Positions 9,765-18,102 of a DNA stretch of 64,000 nt are shown piece after piece. Numbering within the stretch: position 1 is the first letter of the stretch; each line of letters begins with the position of its first letter. A model generated the notes under the pieces. The model made no database searches and had not been told where the DNA came from. It worked only from the letters and a program-made list of their open reading frames with translations. The position numbers were made by a program, and so were the translations under genes. The stretch is taken from assembly GCF_937981445.1 (NCBI RefSeq), contig NZ_CALJON010000001.1, positions 24,337 through 88,336 of the forward strand. The letters run 5' to 3'. Origin of the DNA: an uncultured Veillonella sp. (GTDB lineage Bacteria > Bacillota > Negativicutes > Veillonellales > Veillonellaceae).

Positions 9765-9782
9765 CATTTGGAGGTCATAAAG

Positions 9783-11981
9783 ATGGATGCATTGAAAATT
9801 GTATGTAGTAGTGAAGCGGCAAAACATTTTGATATTTCTTGCAGCAGACCGCAAGAATGCTTAGATACTATTTTAGGTCAATTTGAACCAGATTTCACTG
9901 CCACTGGTGCGGTAGTTGTTACAGACCAAGAATTAGACAAACTACCTCCTGTAATTGAAACTTTATTAGATATTCCAACATTTATTATTCGTACAACAAA
10001 AGATAGCGAAATTCCTTTAGACTTATTAACTAAAGGGGTACACGTAATCGATGTTAACCAATTCGACCGCTTATTATTTAGCCGTCAAATCGAAGATGCA
10101 GTAGTAGCTTACGAAGAAAAGATTTTACCACCATTCTTCAAAGAATTAGTTAAATATGTTGAAACTGGTAATATGACATTGGCAACACCAGGTCACCATG
10201 GTGGTCAATTCTTCCGTAAACATCCAGCAGGTCGTTATTTCTATGATTGGTTCGGCGAAGCGTTATTCCGTTCTGATATGAGTTCTTCTGATGTTCGCAT
10301 GGGCGACTTATTAATTCATGAAGGTGCTCCATATGATGCAGAAAAACATGCTGCTGAAGTATTTAATGCAGACTTCACATATTTTGTATTAAACGGTACT
10401 TCTTCTGCCAATAAAGTAGTATGTAATGCTTTAATTAAACCTGGTGATGTAGTTTTATTTGACCGCAATAATCATAAATCTTTACATCATGGTGCTTTAG
10501 TACAGGCTGGTGCCACACCTGTATATGTAGAAACTTCCCGTAACCCATTTGGTTTTATCGGTGGTGTTGATGATCACTGCTTTGATGAAGCATATTTACG
10601 TGAACGTTTAGAAAAAGTAGCGCCTCATAAAGCAAAAGAAAAACGCCCATTCCGTGTAGCATTAATTCAATTGGGTACTTATGATGGCACAATTTACAAT
10701 GCTCGCCAAGTTGTTGATCGTATTGGACATCTTTGCGATTACATCTTATTCGACTCCGCTTGGGTAGGTTATGAACAATTTATTCCTATGTTACGTGACT
10801 GCAGCCCAATGTTATTAGAACTTGGACCTGAAGATCCTGGTATCTTTGTAACTCAATCTGTTCATAAACAATTAGCAGGTTTGTCTCAAGCGTCTCAAAT
10901 TCATAAAAAAGATAGCCATATTAAAGGCCAAGCTAGATACTGTAATGATGACTGCTTCAATAATGCTTTCATGTTACATGCTTCTACATCCCCTTGCTAT
11001 CCAATCTTCGCATCTCTTGACGTAAATGCTAAGATTCATGAAGGTAAAGCAGGTCGTAAATTATGGGATGAAACTGTAAAACTTGGTATTGAAACTCGTA
11101 AAGCAATTAAAAAAGCTTGTCATTACATTAAACCATTTATTCCTGAAACAATTGATGGAAAAGCATGGGAAGATTATGATACAGATGTAATTGCAGCAGA
11201 TAATAAATTCTTCAAATTCGACCCTGAAGCTGATTGGCATCAATTCGAAGGATATGCCAAAGATCAATACTTAGTAGATCCTTGCAAATTATTACTTTAC
11301 ACTCCAGGGATTGATAAGAAAACAAGAAAATATGAAGACTTTGGTATCCCAGCTGGCTTGTTATCCAACTATTTACGTGAGCATGGTTTAACTCCAGAAA
11401 AGAGTGACTTAAACTCCATTTTATTCTTGATTACTCCAGCTGAAACTGAAACTAAGATGAAAAATCTAGTATCTTTATTAGCTCGTTTTGAACAATGCTT
11501 AGACGAAGATCTTCCAATGCAAGATGTATTGCCTAAGATTTACTACAACAACGAAGAACATTACAGAGGATATACAATTCGTCAACTTTGCCAAGAAATG
11601 CACGATTTCTATAAATCCCATAATGTTAATACATTACAAAAACGCTTATTCCGTGAAGAATATATGCCACCAGTAGCAATGAGTGCTCAAGCAGCAACTT
11701 ATGAATTCATTGCAGGTAATTATGAAGAAGTGACATTAGATCAAATCGAAGGTCGCATTGCACTTGAAGGTGCTCTTCCTTATCCTCCAGGAATTATTAC
11801 TATTGATCCAGGTGAACGTTGGAGCGAAAACGTAATTGCTTACTTCCGTGTATTAGAAGCTACTCTTAACGAACTTCCTGGCTTTGCTGGCGAAATTCAA
11901 GGTGTACACTTCAAGGAAATTGATGGTCAAATCAAAGCAGTTGCTTATGTATTAAAAGACGAATCTGTAATCAAAAAATAA
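9783..11981 (+). CDS. speF: Inducible-type ornithine decarboxylase
   Basis: A PLP-dependent fold-type I decarboxylase that converts ornithine to putrescine and consumes a proton. The 732-residue protein has an N-terminal wing domain, the PLP core and a C-terminal domain. The PLP lysine is in QSVHKQLAGLSQASQIHKKDSH; GTSSANKVV and HHGALVQAG are also conserved. It resembles E. coli SpeF very closely over its whole length, more than I would expect for CadA or AdiA. The start is the ATG at 9783, eight bases after GGAGG; an upstream in-frame TTG (9768) has no ribosome site. potE follows after 22 bp. Putrescine could feed peptidoglycan polyamination in this lineage. Ornithine specificity is inferred from similarity. 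Confidence 0.9.
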   Translation: MDALKIVCSSEAAKHFDISCSRPQECLDTILGQFEPDFTATGAVVVTDQELDKLPPVIETLLDIPTFIIRTTKDSEIPLDLLTKGVHVIDVNQFDRLLFSRQIEDAVVAYEEKILPPFFKELVKYVETGNMTLATPGHHGGQFFRKHPAGRYFYDWFGEALFRSDMSSSDVRMGDLLIHEGAPYDAEKHAAEVFNADFTYFVLNGTSSANKVVCNALIKPGDVVLFDRNNHKSLHHGALVQAGATPVYVETSRNPFGFIGGVDDHCFDEAYLRERLEKVAPHKAKEKRPFRVALIQLGTYDGTIYNARQVVDRIGHLCDYILFDSAWVGYEQFIPMLRDCSPMLLELGPEDPGIFVTQSVHKQLAGLSQASQIHKKDSHIKGQARYCNDDCFNNAFMLHASTSPCYPIFASLDVNAKIHEGKAGRKLWDETVKLGIETRKAIKKACHYIKPFIPETIDGKAWEDYDTDVIAADNKFFKFDPEADWHQFEGYAKDQYLVDPCKLLLYTPGIDKKTRKYEDFGIPAGLLSNYLREHGLTPEKSDLNSILFLITPAETETKMKNLVSLLARFEQCLDEDLPMQDVLPKIYYNNEEHYRGYTIRQLCQEMHDFYKSHNVNTLQKRLFREEYMPPVAMSAQAATYEFIAGNYEEVTLDQIEGRIALEGALPYPPGIITIDPGERWSENVIAYFRVLEATLNELPGFAGEIQGVHFKEIDGQIKAVAYVLKDESVIKK

Positions 11982-12003
11982 TAAAGATAGGACGTGAAAA
12001 TAA

Positions 12004-13332
12004 ATGAGTGATACTAGCAGCAAAAAGATGGGTGTAGTCCAACTCACCATTATTACAGCTGTTAACATGATGGGCTCCGGCATCATCATGTTACCAGCTA
12101 AGCTGGCTACCGTAGGTACAATATCTGTATTGTCCTGGCTAGTAACAGCAGTTGGCTCTATGTGTTTAGCATATTGTTTTGCGCAATGTGGTATGTTTAG
12201 TCGTAAAAGTGGCGGTATGGGGGGGTACTCTGAATACGCTTTCGGTAGAAGTGGTAGCTTCTTATGTAACTATACCTATGCATTCTCTCTAATCATTGCA
12301 AACGTAGCGATTGCAATTTCTGCAGTAGGTTATGGTACAGAATTTTTGGGCACTCAATTAAGTGCACTTGGTGTAGGTTTAGCAACTATTGCTATTCTTT
12401 GGATTACTGGTGTTCTTAACTTTGGTGGTGCTGGCATTACTGGTAAATTAGGCTCCGTTACTATTTGGGGGGTATTGATTCCAGTATTTGGTATTAGTAT
12501 TCTTGGTTGGTTCTGGTTTGATCCAGGTACATATGTAGCAGCATGGAATCCTCATAATTTACCATTCTTTGAAGCTGTGTCTACATCAATTACCTTAACA
12601 CTTTGGGCATTCTTAGGTTTAGAATCTGCTTGTGCTAATAGTGATGCTGTAGAAAATCCTGAAAAGAATGTACCAATCGCAGTACTTGGTGGTACATTAG
12701 GGGCTGCAATTGTATACATCGCGTCTACTAATGTAATGAGTGGTATCGTACCAATTGAAGAATTAGCAGCATCTAATGCACCATTTGGTTATGTATTTGC
12801 TCAAATGTTTAATGAAACAATTGGTCAAATCGTAATGGGCTTAATGTGTATTGCATGTCTTGGTTCCTTGTTAGGTTGGCAGTTTACAACAGCTCAAGTA
12901 TTAAAGAGCTTGGCTGATGAAGGCTACTTCCCTAAAATTTTCGCTAAAGTTACTAAAGCCAATGCACCAATTGCAGGCATGATTATTATGATGATTATTG
13001 AAACCATCATTGGTTTTACAACAATTAGTCCAAGTCTAATGGAACAATTTAATGCTATTGTTGAGTTGGCCGTTGTAACAAACTTGGTACCATATGTATT
13101 ATCGATGGCTGCATTGCCAATCATTTTACATGAAGCAAAAGTAAACAAGAAAAAAGTAGGATCAATCTTATTTATCAATCTGTTATCTGTATTGTATAGT
13201 TTCTATGCACTATATGCGTGTGGCGAATTTGCTCTTGCCTATGGTGGTCTCGTTACCTTCTTAGGTTGGGTATTCTACGGTTATATTGCATATAATAACG
13301 AAACTAGTGCAGAACCTCAAAGCATATCCTAA
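12004..13332 (+). CDS. potE: Putrescine/ornithine antiporter
   Basis: A 12-helix APC-family transporter of 442 residues. The N-terminal segment KMGVVQLTIITAVNMMGSGI and later stretches (SRKSGGMGGYSEYAFG, FLGLESACANSDAVENPE) match E. coli PotE almost residue for residue. It exchanges external ornithine for internal putrescine, so with SpeF it forms a proton-consuming cycle. It lies 22 bp after speF and is followed by a terminator, giving a two-gene operon. Import of putrescine is also possible for this family. Confidence 0.92.
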   Translation: MSDTSSKKMGVVQLTIITAVNMMGSGIIMLPAKLATVGTISVLSWLVTAVGSMCLAYCFAQCGMFSRKSGGMGGYSEYAFGRSGSFLCNYTYAFSLIIANVAIAISAVGYGTEFLGTQLSALGVGLATIAILWITGVLNFGGAGITGKLGSVTIWGVLIPVFGISILGWFWFDPGTYVAAWNPHNLPFFEAVSTSITLTLWAFLGLESACANSDAVENPEKNVPIAVLGGTLGAAIVYIASTNVMSGIVPIEELAASNAPFGYVFAQMFNETIGQIVMGLMCIACLGSLLGWQFTTAQVLKSLADEGYFPKIFAKVTKANAPIAGMIIMMIIETIIGFTTISPSLMEQFNAIVELAVVTNLVPYVLSMAALPIILHEAKVNKKKVGSILFINLLSVLYSFYALYACGEFALAYGGLVTFLGWVFYGYIAYNNETSAEPQSIS

Positions 13333-13360
13333 GATATGACCTCTTATTAAAATAGTTTGT

Positions 13361-13398
13361 AAAATTAGGACAGTATCTTAGATGCTGTCCTAGTTTTA
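13361..13398 (+). terminator. Terminator of the speF-potE operon
   Basis: Inverted arms TAGGACAG and CTGTCCTA, extended by AAAA/TTTT-type pairs, enclose TATCTTAGATG. The 3' arm runs into TTTTA. It lies about 30 bp after the potE stop. Confidence 0.8.
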
Positions 13399-13458
13399 CA
13401 TTGTTTAAGTGTGTTTATTGTAGAAATAAATTTAAATTTTAGGGGTAGTATTAATCGT

Positions 13459-13483
13459 TTGAATATACTTCAAGTCGTTTAAT
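13459..13483 (+). promoter_or_regulatory. Three phased half-sites upstream of lysR (putative autoregulatory box)
   Basis: TTGAA (13459), TTCAA (13469) and TTAAT (13479) are each separated by 5 bp, so they repeat every 10 bp on one DNA face. The 12-mer TTCAAGTCGTTT is identical to that upstream of speF. The array lies just upstream of a TATAAT -10 (13508-13513). Confidence 0.5.
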
Positions 13484-13507
13484 AGTGATATTCTATCAAG
13501 AAGTTGC

Positions 13508-13513
13508 TATAAT
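13508..13513 (+). promoter_or_regulatory. Likely -10 of the lysR-lysS2 promoter
   Basis: A perfect TATAAT lies 25 bp downstream of the phased half-sites, with no convincing -35. This would give a leader of about 140 nt before lysR. I see no other element in the rest of the 328-bp potE-lysR gap. Confidence 0.45.
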
Positions 13514-13660
13514 CATTTGCTTATTATTTTATTTGAATGGGTAATAAACTTGGGGATTTCATATTTCTGATTGTTATATATGATGAAATCAGATTGTGAT
13601 AGGTGTGAAAATTACGCTGTAATGCAAGTGTAATTGGATTTATGAAAGGAAATTATTTCT

Positions 13661-14563
13661 ATGGATTTTGAGGTTTGTAGAAATTATGTATGTATAGCTG
13701 AATCCTATACAATTAGTGAAGCTGCTAGGCAATTGAATATTGCACAACCTGCACTAAGCTTGCAAATTAAAAATTTAGAAGCATATTATGGAGTTCAATT
13801 AATTAAAATGCGCCAAGGCAGTCGTCATATTGAATTAACTACCGCCGGGGATTTATTATATCGTCGTATCAAACATTTGCTAAACCAAGAAGAATTACTT
13901 CGTAAAGAAGTAAGAAAAAGTGCATCTGAAGAAGCCGATACCATTGCCATTGGGACTACGCCTGAATTAGCATGTATCGTAAATGACTATATTACAGATT
14001 TTAAAAAAGAAAATCCTAAGGGAAAATGGAAAGTTATATTTAATGATCTAAGAGTAATCACTGATTATTTAGAACGTGGATTGTTAAATTTAGTAGTTAC
14101 ACCTACCATACCGCCTCACAAGCATTTGTATGCTTTTGAAGGCGCGGGCACTCGGGAATTAGTTGTATTAGGGCCTAAAGGGCATCAATTGCTAGAAACA
14201 CGTAGCTATATAAAATTAAGTTCCCTTGATGGCCAGCAAGTAGCAGTTATGAGTGATTTAGAAAATTCTTTATTACGTGTATGCCGTGAAAAGGAATTGG
14301 ATATTTCATGTTCTATTAATAGTAATTCACTGATGTTTATTCTTGATGTAGTGGTTCAATCGGGTTCATTAGCTATAGTGTCAGGTGTTATTCCTAAATG
14401 GGTTAAAGAACATGTAGAATGTACACCATTACGATGTAAGGAACTTAATAAATCGCAACGTATTTTTACATATAAGGGCGGTCAAAAGACTAAATTAGTT
14501 AAAGAGTTTTTAGCTTATCTTAAAGATAGACCGGATATTAGTGATACAGATACTGGTAATTAG
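13661..14563 (+). CDS. LysR-family transcriptional regulator
   Basis: A 300-residue LysR-type regulator. It has an N-terminal winged helix-turn-helix (residues about 3-60, with TISEAARQLNIAQPALSLQI as the recognition region) and a periplasmic-binding-protein-like effector domain (about 90-290). The ATG follows AAAGGAAA. It lies downstream of the speF-potE terminator and 14 bp ahead of a second lysyl-tRNA synthetase gene. Identical 12-mers in front of speF and of this gene suggest that it regulates both, perhaps sensing ornithine, lysine or putrescine; that is inference. No specific family name can be assigned. Confidence 0.9.
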   Translation: MDFEVCRNYVCIAESYTISEAARQLNIAQPALSLQIKNLEAYYGVQLIKMRQGSRHIELTTAGDLLYRRIKHLLNQEELLRKEVRKSASEEADTIAIGTTPELACIVNDYITDFKKENPKGKWKVIFNDLRVITDYLERGLLNLVVTPTIPPHKHLYAFEGAGTRELVVLGPKGHQLLETRSYIKLSSLDGQQVAVMSDLENSLLRVCREKELDISCSINSNSLMFILDVVVQSGSLAIVSGVIPKWVKEHVECTPLRCKELNKSQRIFTYKGGQKTKLVKEFLAYLKDRPDISDTDTGN

Positions 14564-14577
14564 CAAGGAGACGTATT

Positions 14578-16122
14578 ATGGACCTTTTCGAAGGATTAGA
14601 TACATTTACGTATCTAGGAGATGATGATTCTGATATAAGTTTTGCTCGTATGGAAAAATTACAAAAATTATATGAATTAGATGTATATCCATATGGGGAT
14701 AAATTTGAATGGAGTCATTATTCACAAGATGTGATTCAACAATTTAATACATTAGTGAATACTAAAGTGGCTGTGTCAGGGCGCATTATGGCGAAACGGG
14801 ACCATGGAAAAACTATTTTCTTTACACTTAGAGATTCAAAAGGAGATATTCAAGTTTTTTCGCGTAAAGATGAGTTAACTAATCTTGAAGGTGAATTGCT
14901 TGATTTGCTTGATGTAGGCGATATTATCGGCGTAAATGGCATCGTATTTAAAACTGATAAGGGTGAAATTAGCATTCGTACTACACATATCGAATTGTTG
15001 ACTAAGTCGTTAAAACCACTACCTGACAAATGGCATGGCTTAAAAAATTCAGAGTTTAGATATCGTCATCGTTATGTTGATTTAATTATGAATCCGAATG
15101 TACGTGATGTATTTCAAAAAAGATTTAAAATTATAGCTTGTATTAGAGAATGGTTGTTAAAGCATAATTTTATGGAAGTAGAAACGCCTATGATGCAAAA
15201 TTTATATGGCGGTGCTGCAGCACGTCCATTTATAACATATCATAATGCTCATAATATGGATGTGTATCTTCGTATCTCACCTGAATTATATTTAAAACGC
15301 CTTGTAGTTGGCGGATTTGATCGAGTATTTGAAATCAATAGAAATTTTCGCAATGAAGGAATTGATAAAACTCACTATCCTGAATTTACAATGGTGGAAA
15401 CATATCAAGCCTACGCAAATTATGAAGATATGATAAAGCAAATTGAAGAGTTGGTTCGATATTGTGCAGAAACTGTTGTAGGCTCTAGTAAGGTTATGTA
15501 CCAAGGAACCGAGATTGACTTTTCAAGCCCCTGGCAGCGAATGACAATGGTTGAAGCTATAAAAAAATACTCTGGGAAAGATTTTGATGAAGTAGAAACC
15601 TTAGATGACGCTCGTGAATTTGCCGATAATTTAGGAGCTGAATATACAGAGCATGATGGAATTGGCAAGGTAATGAATGCTTGTTTTGAAAAAGTGGCGG
15701 AGCACAATTTAATTCAACCAACTATTATTACTGGACATCCTTTAGAGATTTCACCTTTAGCCAAGCAGAGTAGAGAAAAGCCTTGGCTTACTGATCGATT
15801 TGAGGCATATATTTTTGGCCGTGAATTAGCAAATGGATTTTCAGAGTTGAATGATCCATTTGATCAACGTACTCGATTTGAACAACAAATGAGGGAACGC
15901 GAATTAGGCGATGAAGTGGCTCATCAAATGGATGAAGATTTTATCGATGCGTTAGAGTATGGATTACCACCAACCGCAGGATTAGGGATTGGTATTGATC
16001 GATTGGTAATGTTTTTAACAGATAGTCCATCTATTCGTGATGTTATTTTTTTCCCACTTATGAAGCCTGAAGAAGGACGACAAGTATATAGTGAAGATGA
16101 TGATCTTAAAAAATCAGAATAA
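14578..16122 (+). CDS. Second lysyl-tRNA synthetase, class II
   Basis: A complete 514-residue LysRS paralogue of the gene at 1794, colinear along its whole length. It has an OB-fold anticodon domain, the GGAAARPF segment, the lysine-pocket segment ANGFSELND and motif 3 [11 protein letters not shown]. In the motif 2 loop the first copy reads NRHNPEFT and this one KTHYPEFT, so the usual Arg and Asn flanking the His are replaced by Thr and Tyr. Codon use is less biased than in the first copy (more AGA, ATA and TTA), suggesting lower expression. It lies 14 bp after the LysR gene behind AAGGAG, so the two are probably co-transcribed. E. coli has an analogous inducible second LysRS (lysU) near its lysine decarboxylase genes. 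It is not a truncated EpmA-type protein, since the anticodon domain is present. Confidence 0.9.
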   Translation: MDLFEGLDTFTYLGDDDSDISFARMEKLQKLYELDVYPYGDKFEWSHYSQDVIQQFNTLVNTKVAVSGRIMAKRDHGKTIFFTLRDSKGDIQVFSRKDELTNLEGELLDLLDVGDIIGVNGIVFKTDKGEISIRTTHIELLTKSLKPLPDKWHGLKNSEFRYRHRYVDLIMNPNVRDVFQKRFKIIACIREWLLKHNFMEVETPMMQNLYGGAAARPFITYHNAHNMDVYLRISPELYLKRLVVGGFDRVFEINRNFRNEGIDKTHYPEFTMVETYQAYANYEDMIKQIEELVRYCAETVVGSSKVMYQGTEIDFSSPWQRMTMVEAIKKYSGKDFDEVETLDDAREFADNLGAEYTEHDGIGKVMNACFEKVAEHNLIQPTIITGHPLEISPLAKQSREKPWLTDRFEAYIFGRELANGFSELNDPFDQRTRFEQQMRERELGDEVAHQMDEDFIDALEYGLPPTAGLGIGIDRLVMFLTDSPSIRDVIFFPLMKPEEGRQVYSEDDDLKKSE

Positions 16123-16220
16123 AACTATACAGTATACACTTTACGAAATAAAGTGAGTTAGTGATTACATGAAAGTATATATCTTATATACAAATACATT
16201 TTGCAATACGTAGTTAAAAA

Positions 16221-16270
16221 TAAAAGCTATTAGTAGAAAGTCGGATACTCTACTAATAGCTTTTATTTTC
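16221..16270 (+). terminator. Strong terminator after the second lysS
   Basis: A perfect 16-bp stem, AAAAGCTATTAGTAGA (16222-16237) with its complement (16249-16264), has an 11-nt loop and continues into TTTTATTTT. It may act in both directions. Confidence 0.9.
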
Positions 16271-16288
16271 AATTGCCCTTCAGGTTCA

Positions 16289-16297
16289 TGTTATAAT
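16289..16297 (+). promoter_or_regulatory. Extended -10 promoter for the AMIN-domain gene
   Basis: TGTTATAAT is an extended -10 element lying 38 bp upstream of the ATG and just after the lysS2 terminator. No good -35 is present. Confidence 0.5.
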
Positions 16298-16335
16298 ATA
16301 AAGAGTGTTATAATTTATTTTTACAAGGAGGCGCT

Positions 16336-17676
16336 ATGACAGGGAAGAAAAAAGCATTACTCGCAATGGCCTTAATTATGACTTTGAGTGTGTCAGCTGC
16401 CCTAGCTGCTGATGTGACAAATTTAAGAGCACTTAATGAAACCGGACATACAAGAATTGTATTTGATATGAAGGGCCTTCCTGATGGATGGAGCTCTATT
16501 TATAATGATAAAAGCCAAGAGGTAAAAATTCATTTACCCAGTACTACTAATATGACGTCAAATCCTGTGTCGTATAATCGGCGGGATACAGGCGTGCTTC
16601 GCGGAGTGGCCTTAGATACGCAAGGTAGTGATTTAGATGTGACCTTGTCGGTAAATCAATCCATTCATCATAGAATTTTTACATTAACATCACCTGATCG
16701 CTTAGTAGTGGATTTGTTTACTGATTATGACCAAAAAACATCGCGAAAATTAAGTGAAGGGGTAAGCTTCTCTAAATGGGATACAAGTAGTCCTAATGGT
16801 CGTTTAAAAGCCTTTGTTTTAGAAGCCGATTCATCAGTTCCTATGCGTGTAGGGAATGCAGGAGCTAATGGTAAGTTGCTTCAAAATGTACAGGCTCCTT
16901 ATGTAGCTGCTCTTGGCGTAAAGGAAAGTACGGCGCAGCGCATCGCTGGCAGAGTGGCCGAATCAGACCTATTAGGTAATCAATGGGAGCCTAAATCAGA
17001 ATTAAAATATGTGCCAGGTAAAGGATATAGCTTGCAATTTACAACACCTATAATTGAAGTTCATGAGCATGATAATGTCTTATCAGTGAGCGGCGTCAAT
17101 CGGGAGCGCCAAGAAGATGAACTGATTTTATTTACTCCTAAATTTGGTAAATCCACACATACTAATGTGTATGGTCAAGAGGTAATAGTTAAAAACAATG
17201 CAGTTGTAAGTAAAGTAACCAATGACGCAGCATTACAGAAGGGAACTATCGTTTTATCTGGTCATGGTAAAATGGCTAAAGCTCTTGACAAACTTAAGGT
17301 CGGTGATACGGTGAGCATTGCGTTGAAGCCAGAGATTGCTAAAATAAGTAATCATGCTGCGGTAGTATATGAAGGGGGACAGACTGTGCTAGCAAAGAGT
17401 TCGGTTCTCGGTACTGACAATGGACATCTTCAAGGCCGTAGCTTTATTGGCGTTGATAGCTCAGGTCGTTTACTTGTTTTAGTGGTAGATAATAGTCAAG
17501 GCCTTTCAATTGGTGTTAGCACAAAAGAAGGGGCGCATATGCTTAAGGAATTAGGTGCCACCGATGGAATTGAACTAACTGATCAAGGGGCTATAGATAT
17601 GTATAGTACCATGTATTTACATGTGGGGGCACCAGGTACGCCGAAGAAGTATGAAGAGATTTTAGTACTCGGATAA
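16336..17676 (+). CDS. Exported AMIN-domain protein with phosphodiester-glycosidase-like C-terminus
   Basis: A 446-residue exported protein. Residues 1-25 form a signal peptide ending ALAAD. Residues about 26-125 look like an AMIN domain (VTNLRALNETGHTRIVFDMKG and TSPDRLVVDLF), a module that binds peptidoglycan or localises envelope proteins. The C-terminal part (about 215-446) resembles the NAGPA/DUF2233 phosphodiester glycosidase family, with RSFIGVDSSGRLLVLVVD. The usual catalytic NLDGGGSSTM motif reads ELTDQGAIDMY here, so activity may be lost or altered. It precedes two further exported proteins and the mla genes, so an envelope role is likely. The ATG follows AAGGAGGCG. Function is not established. 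Confidence 0.7.
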   Translation: MTGKKKALLAMALIMTLSVSAALAADVTNLRALNETGHTRIVFDMKGLPDGWSSIYNDKSQEVKIHLPSTTNMTSNPVSYNRRDTGVLRGVALDTQGSDLDVTLSVNQSIHHRIFTLTSPDRLVVDLFTDYDQKTSRKLSEGVSFSKWDTSSPNGRLKAFVLEADSSVPMRVGNAGANGKLLQNVQAPYVAALGVKESTAQRIAGRVAESDLLGNQWEPKSELKYVPGKGYSLQFTTPIIEVHEHDNVLSVSGVNRERQEDELILFTPKFGKSTHTNVYGQEVIVKNNAVVSKVTNDAALQKGTIVLSGHGKMAKALDKLKVGDTVSIALKPEIAKISNHAAVVYEGGQTVLAKSSVLGTDNGHLQGRSFIGVDSSGRLLVLVVDNSQGLSIGVSTKEGAHMLKELGATDGIELTDQGAIDMYSTMYLHVGAPGTPKKYEEILVLG

Positions 17677-17735
17677 TTGGTACTGGAAAAGGGAAAATAT
17701 TTTATTTTACCTTATCAAAATAGTTTATTTCATGC

Positions 17736-17741
17736 TATAAT
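17736..17741 (+). promoter_or_regulatory. Extended -10 promoter for the small exported protein
   Basis: TGCTATAAT (17733-17741) is an extended -10. The predicted start of the transcript (about 17748) falls directly in front of a perfect hairpin (17751-17768). Confidence 0.55.
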
Positions 17742-17750
17742 AGGTATACC

Positions 17751-17768
17751 ACCTCTTAGCAAAGAGGT
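17751..17768 (+). promoter_or_regulatory. 5'-terminal mRNA hairpin
   Basis: ACCTCTT (17751-17757) pairs perfectly with AAGAGGT (17762-17768) across an AGCA tetraloop. It stands at the predicted 5' end of the mRNA and before the AAGGAGGT of the next gene. Such hairpins can protect mRNA from 5'-end-dependent decay. Confidence 0.5.
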
Positions 17769-17786
17769 TATGAAGGAGGTAAGTCG

Positions 17787-18089
17787 ATGAAAAAATATAT
17801 GAAATATACCATGATGACTATGCTTGCAACAGTGATGTTAGTAGGCTTTGTATTTACAGCATCAGCTGCAAGTGTTAATCAAGAATCAGTTTTAACCGGT
17901 AAAGTAGTATCTACTGTAGGTGTAGGGACAGTGGTTAAGCAAGGGGATGTACTTGTAAGCATTCAATCCTTAACAGGCCCAATGCCTGCGGCACGGGCCA
18001 CTGTTGATGGAGTGGTATCATCCGTAGCTGTTCATGAAGGTGATCAAATTAAACAAGCCCAAGTCGTTGCAGTAGTTAACGGTAATTAG
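17787..18089 (+). CDS. Small exported barrel-sandwich (biotinyl/lipoyl-like) protein
   Basis: A 100-residue protein with a signal peptide (residues 1-27, ending ASA). The mature part resembles the barrel-sandwich hybrid of HlyD-type adaptor and biotinyl domains: VVKQGDVLVSI, then ARATVDGVVSSVAVHEGDQIKQAQVVAVV, the usual 'outside of the hairpin' pattern. There is no lysine at the position biotin or lipoate would occupy, so it is not an attached-cofactor carrier. It may be a free-standing fragment of a periplasmic adaptor. It lies 13 bp before the S55 gene and shares its promoter. Function is unknown. Confidence 0.65.
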   Translation: MKKYMKYTMMTMLATVMLVGFVFTASAASVNQESVLTGKVVSTVGVGTVVKQGDVLVSIQSLTGPMPAARATVDGVVSSVAVHEGDQIKQAQVVAVVNGN

Positions 18090-18102
18090 AAGGGAGATAT
18101 GA

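Noticed and set aside
9783..11981. Lysine (CadA) or arginine (AdiA) decarboxylase
   Set aside because: Overall resemblance is closest to SpeF, and the linked transporter is a near match to PotE rather than CadB or AdiC.
14578..16122. EpmA/GenX-type EF-P lysyl-transferase
   Set aside because: The protein keeps the full N-terminal OB anticodon-binding domain and LysRS length; EpmA lacks that domain.
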